Positions 48,438 to 58,255 of a stretch of 64,000 nucleotides of DNA are shown here, in pieces. Position 1 is the stretch's first letter; every line of letters begins with the position of its first letter. Source of the DNA: DAOUKH01 sp965219875 (GTDB lineage Bacteria; Chloroflexota; Dehalococcoidia; SHYB01); NCBI GenBank assembly GCA_965219875.1, contig CBDCOW010000006.1, positions 1 to 64,000 on the forward strand. The letters are read 5' to 3'. A program made the translations under genes and the position numbers. A model generated the notes under the pieces. That model saw only the letters and a list, made by a program, of their open reading frames with translations, was not told the origin of the DNA and ran no database searches.

Positions 48438-48749
48438 GTGGCTACGAAGACAGCGAAGAAGAGCGGCATCACCCCGCTCGCCGACCGCATCGTCATTCGC
48501 CCCAACGAGGCGAAGGAAGAGATGCGCGGCGGCATCATCGTGCCCGACACGGCCAAAGAAAAGCCGCAGGAGGGCGAGGTCGTCGCCGCCGGACCCGGGC
48601 GGGTAAACGACGACGGCGAGCGCCTCGCCATGACCGTCAAGGTCGGCGACGTGGTGCTCTATTCCAAGTACGCGGGCACCGAGTATAAGGACGGCGACGA
48701 CGAGCTCCTGATCGTCCGGGAGAGCGACGTCCTGGCCAAAATCGGCTAG
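48438..48749 (+). CDS. groES: Co-chaperonin GroES
   Basis: 103 residues from GTG 48438 with GGAGGAGGA 7 bases upstream. ITPLADRIVIRPNEAKEEMR, then a mobile loop GGIIVPDTAKEKPQEGEVVA and VGDVVLYSKYAGTEYK. Caps the GroEL ring. It is followed by groEL after 26 bases. Confidence 0.96.
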   Translation: MATKTAKKSGITPLADRIVIRPNEAKEEMRGGIIVPDTAKEKPQEGEVVAAGPGRVNDDGERLAMTVKVGDVVLYSKYAGTEYKDGDDELLIVRESDVLAKIG

Positions 48750-48775
48750 CACTTCGACGGAGGCAAGAAAGAACG

Positions 48776-50398
<1,623 letters not shown>

Positions 50399-50422
50399 CC
50401 TCGACGCCCACCGCATCGAGAG

Positions 50423-50463
50423 AAAAGAAGACCGCCCCGGCAAACCGGGGCGGTCTTTTCTTA
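50423..50463. terminator. Bidirectional rho-independent terminator
   Basis: A perfect 13-bp stem AAGACCGCCCCGG (50428-50440), loop CAAA, CCGGGGCGGTCTT, with an A-rich run before and TTTTCTTA after. It ends groESL on the plus strand and the TPP enzyme gene on the minus strand. Confidence 0.9.
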
Positions 50464-50485
50464 TGTCACGCGCAAGCCCCCAAGC

Positions 50486-52186
50486 CTACGTTTCCGTAGC
50501 GCCACGCGGCACGGCGCGGTAGTCGTCGGGGCTGGGGACGCGGTCGATCACCACGTCCACGACAAAGGACTTGTCCGACGCTTGCGCCTGACGCAGCGCG
50601 TCGGGGAGGTCCTTGCTATCGGTGACCTGCACGCCGTCCGCGCCGAAGCTCTTCGCCAGCGCGGCGTGGTCGATCTCGGTGAACTCCGAGACCATCACCC
50701 GGTCGCCTTGGTGCTGCCGCACCATGCCCAGCGACGAGTCGTTCATCACCACGCACGTCACCGGGATGTTGTACTGCACCGCCGTCGAAAGCGCCTGGAC
50801 GGCCATCATGAAGCCGCCGTCGCCGGTCACCGCCACCGCCGGCTTTTCGGGCCGCGCCAGCTTGACCGCCAGCGCGGCGGGCAGCGCCCACGCCATCCCC
50901 GCCGTCCCACCGGGGGCGAAGACCGACTCCGGGGCGCGGCTCTGGTACATCAGCGACATCCACACCCGGTTGTTGCCCGCGTCGAGCGTGATGAGCGAAT
51001 CGGGGTCGAGGTGCTCGTGGAGCAGCCGGACGAGCCGCTGCGGCGTCACCGGCGACGAGTCCTCGAACATCGTCGGGTCGGTGTAGTAGTTCGATTGCTC
51101 CTTCATCGCGGCCACCGCCGAGGCGCGGCGCTGGGCGGTATCCCCGCCGTCCGCGCCGGACGCCTGGACGATCTGCTCCATCACCGCGCCCGCGTCGCCC
51201 ACCAACCCCACGTCCACGGGGAACGTCCAGCCGGTGTTGCGCGGGTCCACGTCGATCTGGATGATCTTCTGCGCCTTCGGGTTCCACACCGTCGGCTTCT
51301 CGCGCAGGGTGTCCTGCCAGCGCAGCATCGCTCCAACCACCAGGACCACATCGGCCTCGGCGACGGCGGTGTTCGCCGCCTTCGTCCCGTAGACCCCGGC
51401 CATGCCGAGGGCCAGCGGGTGCGTCTCTTCCAGGATGCTCTTGCCCTTGTACGACGTCGCGACGGGGATGCCCCACACCTCCGCGAAGGCGCGGATGCTC
51501 TCCGCCGCTCCGCCCATGCGCGCGCCGTTCCCCGCCACGATCACCGGGCGCTTCGCCTCCGTCAACAGCGACGACGCCTGCTCGACGTCCGCCGGCATCG
51601 CCTGCGTGCGCCCCATGTTCAGATAGCCCGCCGTGTCGTGGATGAACGGCGGGTGCTCCAGATCGACCTCGCCGATGATCGACGCGCTCCGCATCACCAC
51701 CGCCGTCGGCCCCGGTCGGCCCGAGATGGCGTGCTTCAGCGCGAGTTGCGTCCCGATCGCCGCCTCCTTCGGCGTCGTCGCCACCGTGGTGTACTTCGTC
51801 ATCGCCTTGAAGATGGCGGGCAGGTCGATGCTGCCGTACTCGCCGGCGCCCGACTGGTTCGACGGGTGCTGCGCCAGGTCGCCGTCCGACGTATCGGTGA
51901 GCACCACCATCGGCGAGCTGCTCAGGAACGACTCCATGATGCCGAACGTGGCGTTCGATCCCATGAAGAGGCCTTGGCCCATGATCACCGCGGGCCGGCC
52001 CGTGATGCGGCCGTAGGCGTCGGCCATGACCGCGGCGGTGCCCTCGTGGCGCACCAGAATCGGCTTGATGCTGGAGTCGTACAGCGCGTCGAAGATGGCC
52101 ATGGTCCCGCCGCCGGGAAGCCCGAAGACGTACTCCACCCCCGCCTCTTCGAGAATTCGAACGATCTGGTCCTTCGCCTTCGGCAT
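50486..52186 (-). CDS. Thiamine-diphosphate-dependent enzyme, acetolactate synthase/benzoylformate decarboxylase-like
   Basis: 566 residues from ATG 52186 (GGGAG 6 bases upstream). Catalytic Glu in ILVRHEGTAAVMADAYGR, TPP-binding TGDGGFMMAVQALSTAVQYN ending with Asn about 27 residues after GDG, three-domain layout. No regulatory ilvN subunit gene is adjacent, so a decarboxylase or sulfo-/oxalyl-type activity is as likely as acetolactate synthesis. Confidence 0.85.
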   Translation of the reverse strand: MPKAKDQIVRILEEAGVEYVFGLPGGGTMAIFDALYDSSIKPILVRHEGTAAVMADAYGRITGRPAVIMGQGLFMGSNATFGIMESFLSSSPMVVLTDTSDGDLAQHPSNQSGAGEYGSIDLPAIFKAMTKYTTVATTPKEAAIGTQLALKHAISGRPGPTAVVMRSASIIGEVDLEHPPFIHDTAGYLNMGRTQAMPADVEQASSLLTEAKRPVIVAGNGARMGGAAESIRAFAEVWGIPVATSYKGKSILEETHPLALGMAGVYGTKAANTAVAEADVVLVVGAMLRWQDTLREKPTVWNPKAQKIIQIDVDPRNTGWTFPVDVGLVGDAGAVMEQIVQASGADGGDTAQRRASAVAAMKEQSNYYTDPTMFEDSSPVTPQRLVRLLHEHLDPDSLITLDAGNNRVWMSLMYQSRAPESVFAPGGTAGMAWALPAALAVKLARPEKPAVAVTGDGGFMMAVQALSTAVQYNIPVTCVVMNDSSLGMVRQHQGDRVMVSEFTEIDHAALAKSFGADGVQVTDSKDLPDALRQAQASDKSFVVDVVIDRVPSPDDYRAVPRGATET

Positions 52187-52269
52187 AACGGCTCCCTTGA
52201 AAGATTGCGTCCTAAGAACGGAAACGCGCGCCAATGCTAGGTTCGCGCCCCTACCCTGTCAACGAAGGG

Positions 52270-52490
52270 CCCCCTCCCCTTAAGCCTCTCCCCCTCTGGA
52301 GACCTTTGCGCAACCCGCCCGCGGGCTCAAGCATGGGTGGGGCCGGGAGGTCTTGCCTCTTCTCCCACGGGAGAAGATTGAGATGAGGGGCCCCCTCGCA
52401 ACCACCACAGGATATCGACGTCCGCCTCTCCCCGAAGGGGAGCGCCGTAAACCTTTCCCCCTCTGGGGGAAACTGAAAGAGGGCGGAGGG
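52270..52490. repeat. Palindromic host repeats with a truncated MITE-A
   Basis: The 460-base gap between the TPP enzyme and the CoA-transferases. AAGCCTCTCCCCCTCTGG (52282-52299), the MITE-A4 fragment, then CGCCTCTCCCCGAAGGGGAG and TTTCCCCCTCTGGGGGAAAC with TGAAAGAGGGCGG. The remaining 150 bases before the start codon show no further gene. Confidence 0.65.
52300..52430 (+). mobile_element. MITE-like element, family A, copy 4 (3'-truncated)
   Basis: Begins with the intact left end AGACCTTTGCGCAACCC directly after CCCTCTGG, continues with the family-A centre and stops near 52430, where it runs into a host unit. The right terminal repeat is missing. Its break point coincides with the internal junction of copy 3. 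Confidence 0.6.
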
Positions 52491-52646
52491 CGGCGGGGCC
52501 CGACCAACCTCGAGGATCCGCCCCTCTGGGCCACACAACGTCTCCTCCAAGAAGAGCGTCCGCAGGCCGCCACCCAACCCCCAAACTTGACAGCCCCGTC
52601 GACGCGCCAGAATAATCCCCCGCAGACCCCGCGAGGAGGCTCCCCC

Positions 52647-53924
52647 ATGCCTTTGCCCTTGGAAGGCGCGCGCATCCTGGACTTCACCTGGCTCAACGCC
52701 GGGGCGAAGGGGACGCGCCACCTCGCGCTCTACGGCGCCGACGTCGTCCACATCGAGTGGAAGGGCAAGCTCGACGTGCTGCGCACCAGCGGCCCCCACC
52801 ACAAGATGCCCGGCGACGACTCGCCCGGCACCGACCCCGGCTATTCCCAGCTCAGCGTGGCCAGCGTCAACCGCGGCGCGAGCTTCAACAACAACCACGT
52901 GGGCAAGTGGGGCATCTCTCTCAACATGCGCGACCCCAAGGGGAAGGAAGTCTTCCGGGAGCTGCTGCGCGTCTCCGACGCCGTGGTCGACAACTTCACC
53001 GCCGCGACGCTCGCCGATTGGGGCTTCCCCTTCGACGAGATGGTCAAGGTCAAGCCCGACATCGTCTACGTCCAAGCCCCCGGCTTCGGCTTCCAGGGTC
53101 CCTACCGCGACTACCGCTCCTACGGCCCCACCGCCGCCGCGGTCTCCGGCCTCACCTTCATGTCGGGCCTGCCCGACCGCTACCCGGTCGGCTACGGCTA
53201 CTCCTACATGGACGTCTGCGGCCCCTACTTCGTCGCCATGGCGACCATGATGGCCCTCCGCCAGCGCGACCGCACCAAGAAGGGCGTCTGGGTCGATTCC
53301 TCCCAGAGCGGCCCCGCCTTCCTCCTCACCGGCACGTCGATCATGGACTGGTCGGCGAACGGCCGGTCATACGAGCGCACCGGCAACCGCTCCCCCTACG
53401 AGCCCGCCGCGCCCCACGGCGCTTACCGCTGTCAGGGCGACGACATGTGGATTGCCATCGCCTGCCGCGACGACGCCGAGTGGGACGGCCTCGTCGCCGA
53501 GATGGGCGGCCCGGAATGGACCGCGTCGCCTCAGTTCGCCACGCTGACTGACCGCTACGAGAACCAGGACGACCTCGACGCCCATATCGAGACCTGGACG
53601 CTCCAGCAGGAGCGGTACGACCTCATGGAGCGGCTCCAGGCCCGGGGCGTCCCCGCCGGCGTCTGCCAGAACACCCGCGACCGCTACGAGATCGACCCGC
53701 AACTGGCCCACAACGGCTACTTCGTCAACGTGCCCCACTCCGAAGTCCCCTCCTACGACGTCGAGGGGCACGTCGGGCGCTTCTCCGAGACTCCGCCGTC
53801 GCCGTTCGGACAGACCGGCCACGGGGCCAAGTGCTACGCCGAAGACACCGAGTCGTTCTACGCCGACGTGCTCGGCATGCCCCAAGAGCGCATCGCGCGA
53901 CTCCAAGCCGAGGATGTGATCTGA
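52647..53924 (+). CDS. CaiB/BaiF CoA-transferase subunit, lacking the catalytic Asp
   Basis: 425 residues from ATG 52647 (GAGGAGG 7 bases upstream). CaiB fold: LPLEGARILDFTWLNAGAKG, HIEWKGKLDVLR, VYVQAPGFGFQGPYRDYRSY. At the active-site position where class III enzymes have RPGYDxxxQAxSG this protein has RSYGPTAAAVSG, so the Asp is replaced. Probably the non-catalytic half of a heterodimer with the next gene, whose ATG overlaps this stop (TGATG). Confidence 0.85.
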   Translation: MPLPLEGARILDFTWLNAGAKGTRHLALYGADVVHIEWKGKLDVLRTSGPHHKMPGDDSPGTDPGYSQLSVASVNRGASFNNNHVGKWGISLNMRDPKGKEVFRELLRVSDAVVDNFTAATLADWGFPFDEMVKVKPDIVYVQAPGFGFQGPYRDYRSYGPTAAAVSGLTFMSGLPDRYPVGYGYSYMDVCGPYFVAMATMMALRQRDRTKKGVWVDSSQSGPAFLLTGTSIMDWSANGRSYERTGNRSPYEPAAPHGAYRCQGDDMWIAIACRDDAEWDGLVAEMGGPEWTASPQFATLTDRYENQDDLDAHIETWTLQQERYDLMERLQARGVPAGVCQNTRDRYEIDPQLAHNGYFVNVPHSEVPSYDVEGHVGRFSETPPSPFGQTGHGAKCYAEDTESFYADVLGMPQERIARLQAEDVI

Positions 53925-55126
53925 TGACCTCCACGCCCCAAGAGCTCGGCTTCTCCCTCGAAGGCGTCCGCGTCGTCGAGCTGGCCGACCGCCGCGGCGA
54001 GTTCTGCGGCAAGCTCCTCGGCCACATGGGCGCCGACGTGATCAAGGTCGAGCCGCCCGGAGGCGCGGAGAGCCGCCGCCTCGGCCCCTTCTACAACGAC
54101 GAGCGCGAGCTTGAGAAGAGCATCTTCTGGTGGCACTACAACCAGAACAAGCGCAGCGTCACCCTCGACCTCGAAAGCGCCGAGGGCCGCGCCGCCTTCG
54201 ACAAGCTCCTCGGCTCCGCCGACGTGCTCCTTGAGACCGTCAAGCCCGGCGGCCTCGCCCTCGCCGGAAGGTCGTGGGAGGAAGTCAACCGCGCTCATCC
54301 CGGCCTCGTCGTCCTCACCATCTCCGACTTCGGCCTCGAAGGCCCCTGGTCGGACTTCAAGGCGAACGATCTCGTCGCCCTTGCCGTGGGCGGGCAGATG
54401 ATGGCCTCCGGCTACCCCCAGCTTGACGACGGCGCCTGGGACACCCCGCCCATCGCCCCTCAGATGCACCAGTCGACGCACATCACCGGCTGCCTCGGCG
54501 CGATGGACACGCTCGCCGCCCTCTACTGGAGGGAGCACGGCGGCATCGGCCAGCGCATCGACCTCTCGCTGCACGCCGCCACCAACAGCTGCACCGAGAA
54601 CTGGCTCTCCTGGTACATCATCGGCGGCAACGTCGCGCCGCGCCGCCCCCAGTTCCCCGAGATGTTCACCAACGACGCCAAGTACATGGTCGTCATGCTC
54701 GGCCTCTTCACCGGCGAGTGGGAGCGCATCGTCGGCCTCCTCGAAGAGTACGGCATGGCCGAAGACCTGACCGACCCCGCCTATTCCGACCCCAACCACC
54801 GCAAGCAGCTCAGCTCGCGGGCCCACATCGACGAGGTCATCCAGACCTTCCTTGCCACCGAAGACTCCGAGACCATCTTCCACGCCGCCCAGCGCCACGG
54901 CGTCATCTGGGCCCCGATCCGCGAGCCCCAGGACAGCATCCGCGACGAGCACTTCTTCAACCGCGCCAACTTCGCCGAGATCGACCACCCCGAACTCGGC
55001 CGGAGCTTCTGGGACTCCGGCTCCCCCTGGGTCTCCGAGCAGCTCAAGTGGAAGACCGGACACCGCGCCCCCCTCCTCGGCGAGCACACCCACGAAGTCC
55101 TCCGCGAGATCGGAGCCGCCCCCTAG
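53924..55126 (+). CDS. CaiB/BaiF CoA-transferase subunit with catalytic Asp
   Basis: 400 residues. VRVVELADRRGEFCGKLLGH, ADVIKVEPPGGAESRRLGPF and NQNKRSVTLDLESAEGRAAF are class III landmarks. The active-site segment FKANDLVALAVGGQM keeps the Asp. Transfers CoA between carboxylic acids. Overlaps the preceding gene by one base-pair set (TGATG), so the two are likely produced one to one, as in benzylsuccinate-type CoA-transferases. Confidence 0.88.
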   Translation: MTSTPQELGFSLEGVRVVELADRRGEFCGKLLGHMGADVIKVEPPGGAESRRLGPFYNDERELEKSIFWWHYNQNKRSVTLDLESAEGRAAFDKLLGSADVLLETVKPGGLALAGRSWEEVNRAHPGLVVLTISDFGLEGPWSDFKANDLVALAVGGQMMASGYPQLDDGAWDTPPIAPQMHQSTHITGCLGAMDTLAALYWREHGGIGQRIDLSLHAATNSCTENWLSWYIIGGNVAPRRPQFPEMFTNDAKYMVVMLGLFTGEWERIVGLLEEYGMAEDLTDPAYSDPNHRKQLSSRAHIDEVIQTFLATEDSETIFHAAQRHGVIWAPIREPQDSIRDEHFFNRANFAEIDHPELGRSFWDSGSPWVSEQLKWKTGHRAPLLGEHTHEVLREIGAAP

Positions 55127-55222
55127 AGTCCCTTGGAGAGGGCCCGGGCCCTCTTTCAGTTTCTCCCAGAAGGAGGTCCTCGCGTCACACGTCACTCTAA
55201 CCGTGCGATAGCGAGGCCGAGG

Positions 55223-55591
55223 CTAGGTCGAAGTCGACTCTGCCGGGAGATTCCCGCGCTTGGACGGTCGCCCGGCCTCTACGGGAATCTCGACCGGCTC
55301 AAGACGCAGCCTCAACCCCAAGGCACGGGTGACCCTCAGCAGCGTTGTAAGGGTGGGGTTGCCGTCTTCAGACAGCGCCTCGTAGAGGTTGCCCCGGTTT
55401 AGCCCTGTGTCGCGAGCGAGGGCACTCATGTTTTGTGTTCGAGCGACATGCTTCAGGGCAGCGCGAATCACGACCCCGTCCCCAAGGTCCTCATCCGTAG
55501 CCGCTCTGAGAAGCCCTTGGGCATCCTCTTCGGTCCCTATGTAGTCCGCTGCCTCGAATTTTCGATACTCCTCAGACATCAGTCCCTCCAT
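55223..55591 (-). CDS. HTH antitoxin (addiction-module antidote, HigA-like)
   Basis: About 118-122 residues; ATG 55591 or the Met four codons later (MSEEYRKFEAADYI). EDAQGLLRAATDEDL, then HVARTQNMSALARDTGLNRG and NLYEALSEDGNPTLTTLLRV form the XRE helix-turn-helix of the COG3636 antidote group. The start overlaps the toxin stop. It should bind the palindrome at 55882-55903. Confidence 0.88.
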   Translation of the reverse strand: MEGLMSEEYRKFEAADYIGTEEDAQGLLRAATDEDLGDGVVIRAALKHVARTQNMSALARDTGLNRGNLYEALSEDGNPTLTTLLRVTRALGLRLRLEPVEIPVEAGRPSKRGNLPAESTST

Positions 55592-55875
55592 TCCGTCGCC
55601 ATTTTCTTGGCCCGCTCAATATCTCGCCGCTGGCTTTCCTTATCGCCGCCACATAGCAAGACGATTAACTCAGCGCCTCTGGCAATGAAGTAGATTCGGT
55701 ATCCAGGCCCATGCTGAATTCTCATCTCAGACACGCCACCGCCAACAGACCGCACGTCTCCGAGATGTCCATCCTCGGCTGCCAGCAACCTTGCGACGAT
55801 GCGATTTACCGCCTGCCGATCCCGCAACCTACCCAGCCATCGGTCGAAAGTCGCGCTTCGTAGGATTGTGAACAT
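55579..55875 (-). CDS. RelE/ParE-superfamily toxin (addiction-module killer, HigB-like)
   Basis: 98 residues from ATG 55875: FTILRSATFDRWLGRLRDRQ, GDVRSVGGGVSEMRIQHGPG, YRIYFIARGAELIVLLCGGD and the Lys-rich KESQRRDIERAKKMA. The COG3657 killer type, toxin gene first, antitoxin second. The ATG coincides with the predicted transcription start, so the message may be leaderless. Confidence 0.88.
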   Translation of the reverse strand: MFTILRSATFDRWLGRLRDRQAVNRIVARLLAAEDGHLGDVRSVGGGVSEMRIQHGPGYRIYFIARGAELIVLLCGGDKESQRRDIERAKKMATEWRD

Positions 55876-55881
55876 GACTTC

Positions 55882-55910
55882 ATTGTACGGTTTACCGTAC
55901 AATCTGTGAA
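55882..55910 (-). promoter_or_regulatory. Toxin-antitoxin promoter with overlapping 22-bp palindromic operator
   Basis: On the minus strand TTCACA (55905-55910), 17-base spacer, TACAAT (55882-55887). A perfect inverted repeat ATTGTACGGT (55882-55891) / ACCGTACAAT (55894-55903) with a 2-base centre covers the spacer and the -10. Binding there would block the polymerase. The predicted start falls on the toxin ATG. Confidence 0.75.
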
Positions 55911-55986
55911 GGGGACTTGAGACACGACAGCTGCATACTGGTTGCCAATCGCAACAGCTTGCCCCCGACCTTCAGCGGAGGTTCTC

Positions 55987-56388
55987 ATGTTACAGAGTGA
56001 CGCGGCGGCGATTTGTGTTGCGGGAGCCGTGATCAGAGACGACACGGTGTTGCTCGTGCATCGGTCCCCATCGGCGCGATTCTGGCCGGATGTCTGGGAC
56101 CTGTTCGGTGGGCACGTTAACGAGGGAGAGTCTCTGGAAGAGGCTTTGCAGCGGGAGGCCCGGGAGGAGTTGGGAATAGAGGTGCTTGCTCTCAGATGGC
56201 TGGGGCAGATCTATGACCCGGTCGAGCCTGCGGTCGTGCATGTGTACGCGGTCTCATCGTGGGAGGGAGAGCCCGTGAATGCGGCACCCGATGAGCACAC
56301 GGAGGTACGCTGGTTCAGCGCCGATAAGCTGCCGGAGTCGGAGGGACTGGAAGCCTACCGGGCGCTGGTCGTGACGGCGTTGGGGTGA
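55987..56388 (+). CDS. Nudix hydrolase
   Basis: 133 residues from ATG 55987 with GGAGG 6 bases upstream. The Nudix box is complete: GGHVNEGESLEEALQREARE then ELG, with N-terminal CVAGAVIRDDTVLLVHRSPS. MutT-like pyrophosphohydrolase of nucleotide or dinucleotide substrates; specificity unknown. Divergent from the toxin operon. Confidence 0.9.
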   Translation: MLQSDAAAICVAGAVIRDDTVLLVHRSPSARFWPDVWDLFGGHVNEGESLEEALQREAREELGIEVLALRWLGQIYDPVEPAVVHVYAVSSWEGEPVNAAPDEHTEVRWFSADKLPESEGLEAYRALVVTALG

Positions 56389-56571
56389 GTTATTCGTGCA
56401 AGAGGCGCAGACCAAGTCGAATAGGAACGCAACCTTCCGTTGCCCTAGCGTCGCATCCGGGGGAGACTAGTAGAGGGCCCCCGCCGCCTCCGCTGGCCTT
56501 GGCGCGCGCCGCGCCGCCCCCATGGGAAGAGACCGGCGCCCGCCCCTTTGTAACGCGGCGGCGAGCCGGGC

Positions 56572-57135
56572 TTAGGCGGGAATCACCGCGCCGACCTGAA
56601 GCGACACGTCCTCGAAGCAGGCGGGGCCGAGCGCGCCGTCCATTCCTATCGACCGCGCTTCGGTGTATTCCAGACCCGAGGGCGCCGAATACGCCTCGAT
56701 CATGCGGTCCGGCAGGTTGACGATCCAGACTTCGGGAATCCCGGCGCGGGCGTAGAGCGGGAGCTTCACATTCTTGTCGAAGGCGACCGTCGCATCGGAC
56801 ACCTCGATCAACAGCAGCACGTCGGCGGGCGTGGGATGGGCCGCCGCGTAGAAGTCGTCTTGCCATTCCAGGAGCATCAGGTCGGGCTCCGGCTCGCTGG
56901 CCTCGTCCAGCCGCACCGAACCCTGGACGCTCACGATGGCCCGTTTCCCAACGGCCTCGGATAGCATCCTCGATAGCCGCATGACGCACGAGGCATGTCC
57001 GCTGCTGATTGGGACCTTAGCGATTATCTCTCCGTCCAGCAGTTCGACGCGGTCGTACTTCGTCAGAACCCTGGCATCGACCATAGCGTGGTACTCGTCC
57101 ACGCTGAACGGACGCCGTCTGATGTGCGTCGTCAT
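56572..57135 (-). CDS. Uma2 family (DUF820) putative restriction-fold endonuclease
   Basis: 187 residues. Family pattern FSVDEYHAMVDARVLTKYDR, VELLDGEIIAK, then the PD-(D/E)xK-like residues in EPEPDLMLLE, VLLLIEVSD and NVKLPLYARAGIPEVWIV. Uma2 proteins are expanded in cyanobacteria and Chloroflexota; their role is unsettled. Monocistronic, near toxin-antitoxin genes. Confidence 0.9.
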   Translation of the reverse strand: MTTHIRRRPFSVDEYHAMVDARVLTKYDRVELLDGEIIAKVPISSGHASCVMRLSRMLSEAVGKRAIVSVQGSVRLDEASEPEPDLMLLEWQDDFYAAAHPTPADVLLLIEVSDATVAFDKNVKLPLYARAGIPEVWIVNLPDRMIEAYSAPSGLEYTEARSIGMDGALGPACFEDVSLQVGAVIPA

Positions 57136-57239
57136 GCAATGCCCTCGGCAAAGCGCCTCTGTGCCGCGCCAATTGTAGCAACCGACACCTTTGTGGGAGA
57201 CTGAGGGGGCTTGCGACGCGCCAAAGGAGGCTCCCCACC

Positions 57240-57347
57240 ATGCGCAGACTCGAAGCCAGAGTGGCCCTGGTCACCGGCGGAGGGTCCGGCGTGGGCCGGG
57301 CGGCCTCCTACGCCAAGGCCCTACCCGAGCGTGACGAACTCTCCTAG
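57240..57347 (+). pseudogene. N-terminal remnant of a short-chain dehydrogenase
   Basis: ATG 57240 with AAAGGAGG about 9 bases upstream reads MRRLEARVALVTGGGSGVGR then A and a few more codons to a stop at 57347. The first 22 residues match the intact SDR at 58256 (MRRLEGRITLVTGGGAGVGR) and carry the NAD(P)-binding TGGGxGxGR; everything after is lost at the vapC end. A decayed duplicate. Confidence 0.65.
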
Positions 57348-57770
57348 CCAACGCACGTTCGCAATGCTTGGGCTTGCCGCCCGATAGAACCGTTCGTCGG
57401 CCGTCCACAGCTCGCAGCCGACACGCTCCGCCAGCGCCAGGTAGTGGGCGTCGTAGGCCGCCCCCTGCCCGAGTTCGCTTGCCAACTCTAGGGCTCTTAC
57501 GTGAAGCCCTGCCGTCTGATGCAACTCAAGCCCCGAGCTAAACAATTGCGAGATCATGCGAGCGGTGTCCCCGACGCTCAACTCGCCGCGCAACACTTTC
57601 CGATGGAGAGCGTTGGCGACCTCGAAGGGCAGCAGGTGGGGAGCGGCCGGGGTGACCTCTTCGTCATTCCATGCACGGAGAATCGCTAGCGCCTTGTCAG
57701 TGTGCTCCTCCCGCACCAACCACTTGACGGCCACGCTCGCATCGACGACGACGGAGCCGTTCACGCCCAT
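57321..57770 (-). CDS. vapC: VapC PIN-domain toxin
   Basis: 149 residues. PIN-domain acidic residues Asp10 (VVVDASVAVKWLV), Glu50 (LLPFEVANALHRK), Asp107 (AAYDAHYLALAE) and Asp125 (LWTADERFY) are all present, so an active Mg2+ ribonuclease is expected, usually against tRNA or rRNA. The start overlaps the vapB stop by 10 bases. Its 3' end overlaps the SDR remnant on the other strand. Confidence 0.92.
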   Translation of the reverse strand: MGVNGSVVVDASVAVKWLVREEHTDKALAILRAWNDEEVTPAAPHLLPFEVANALHRKVLRGELSVGDTARMISQLFSSGLELHQTAGLHVRALELASELGQGAAYDAHYLALAERVGCELWTADERFYRAASPSIANVRWLGEFVTLG

Positions 57771-58063
57771 CCCTTGGTTTCGGCATCTCTGATCTCGCGG
57801 GCCTCTCGAATCAGGTCAGCAGAGTTCCCCGGTAGAGTCCTGTCCCCGAATATCTCCCTCTGGAGTTCCGCGAACCGTTCGTGGTCCGGCTTGTCCGACA
57901 ACAGCCCGCCCATGCCGTTGGCTTCGTCCTTGGTCAGCTTCCGATCGATAGCATCCTGGCAGTAGCTCCGCATGCTGACGCCCTTGAGTGCGGCAACGGC
58001 CTTCAGCCGCCGCTGAAAGGTAGGGTCTAGGTCCAAAGTGAGTCGCTTCCTCTTTGTTTCCAT
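57761..58063 (-). CDS. vapB: VapB-type antitoxin
   Basis: 100 residues. N-terminal RKRLTLDLDPTFQRRLKAVA and ALKGVSMRSYCQDAIDRKL form a ribbon-helix-helix of the Arc/MetJ type; the C-terminal part (ERFAELQREIFGDRTLP, REAREIRDAETKGW) would wrap the toxin. Upstream, overlapping partner of vapC. Confidence 0.85.
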   Translation of the reverse strand: METKRKRLTLDLDPTFQRRLKAVAALKGVSMRSYCQDAIDRKLTKDEANGMGGLLSDKPDHERFAELQREIFGDRTLPGNSADLIREAREIRDAETKGWA

Positions 58064-58149
58064 CGCCTAGGCCTCGCTTGGTTGATGCTCCATGGGAAGA
58101 ATATGCTAAACACAGAAAGATATGCAATACGCCGGGGAGAGACGGGAGG

Positions 58150-58171
58150 GGGGCGATTCGTGAAGCGCCCC
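58150..58171. repeat. REP-like palindrome, GGGGCGAT type, copy 2
   Basis: GGGGCGATTCGTGAAGCGCC then CC and TACGG; same family as 28890-28911 with an imperfect stem. Between vapB and the SDR gene. Confidence 0.55.
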
Positions 58172-58255
58172 TACGGGGAGGGCCGGATGGCCACGTGTGC
58201 ACCCTAGGGACTACCATAGGGGCGGCTCGCGAGGCGACACAGGAGGCCCTCTATC

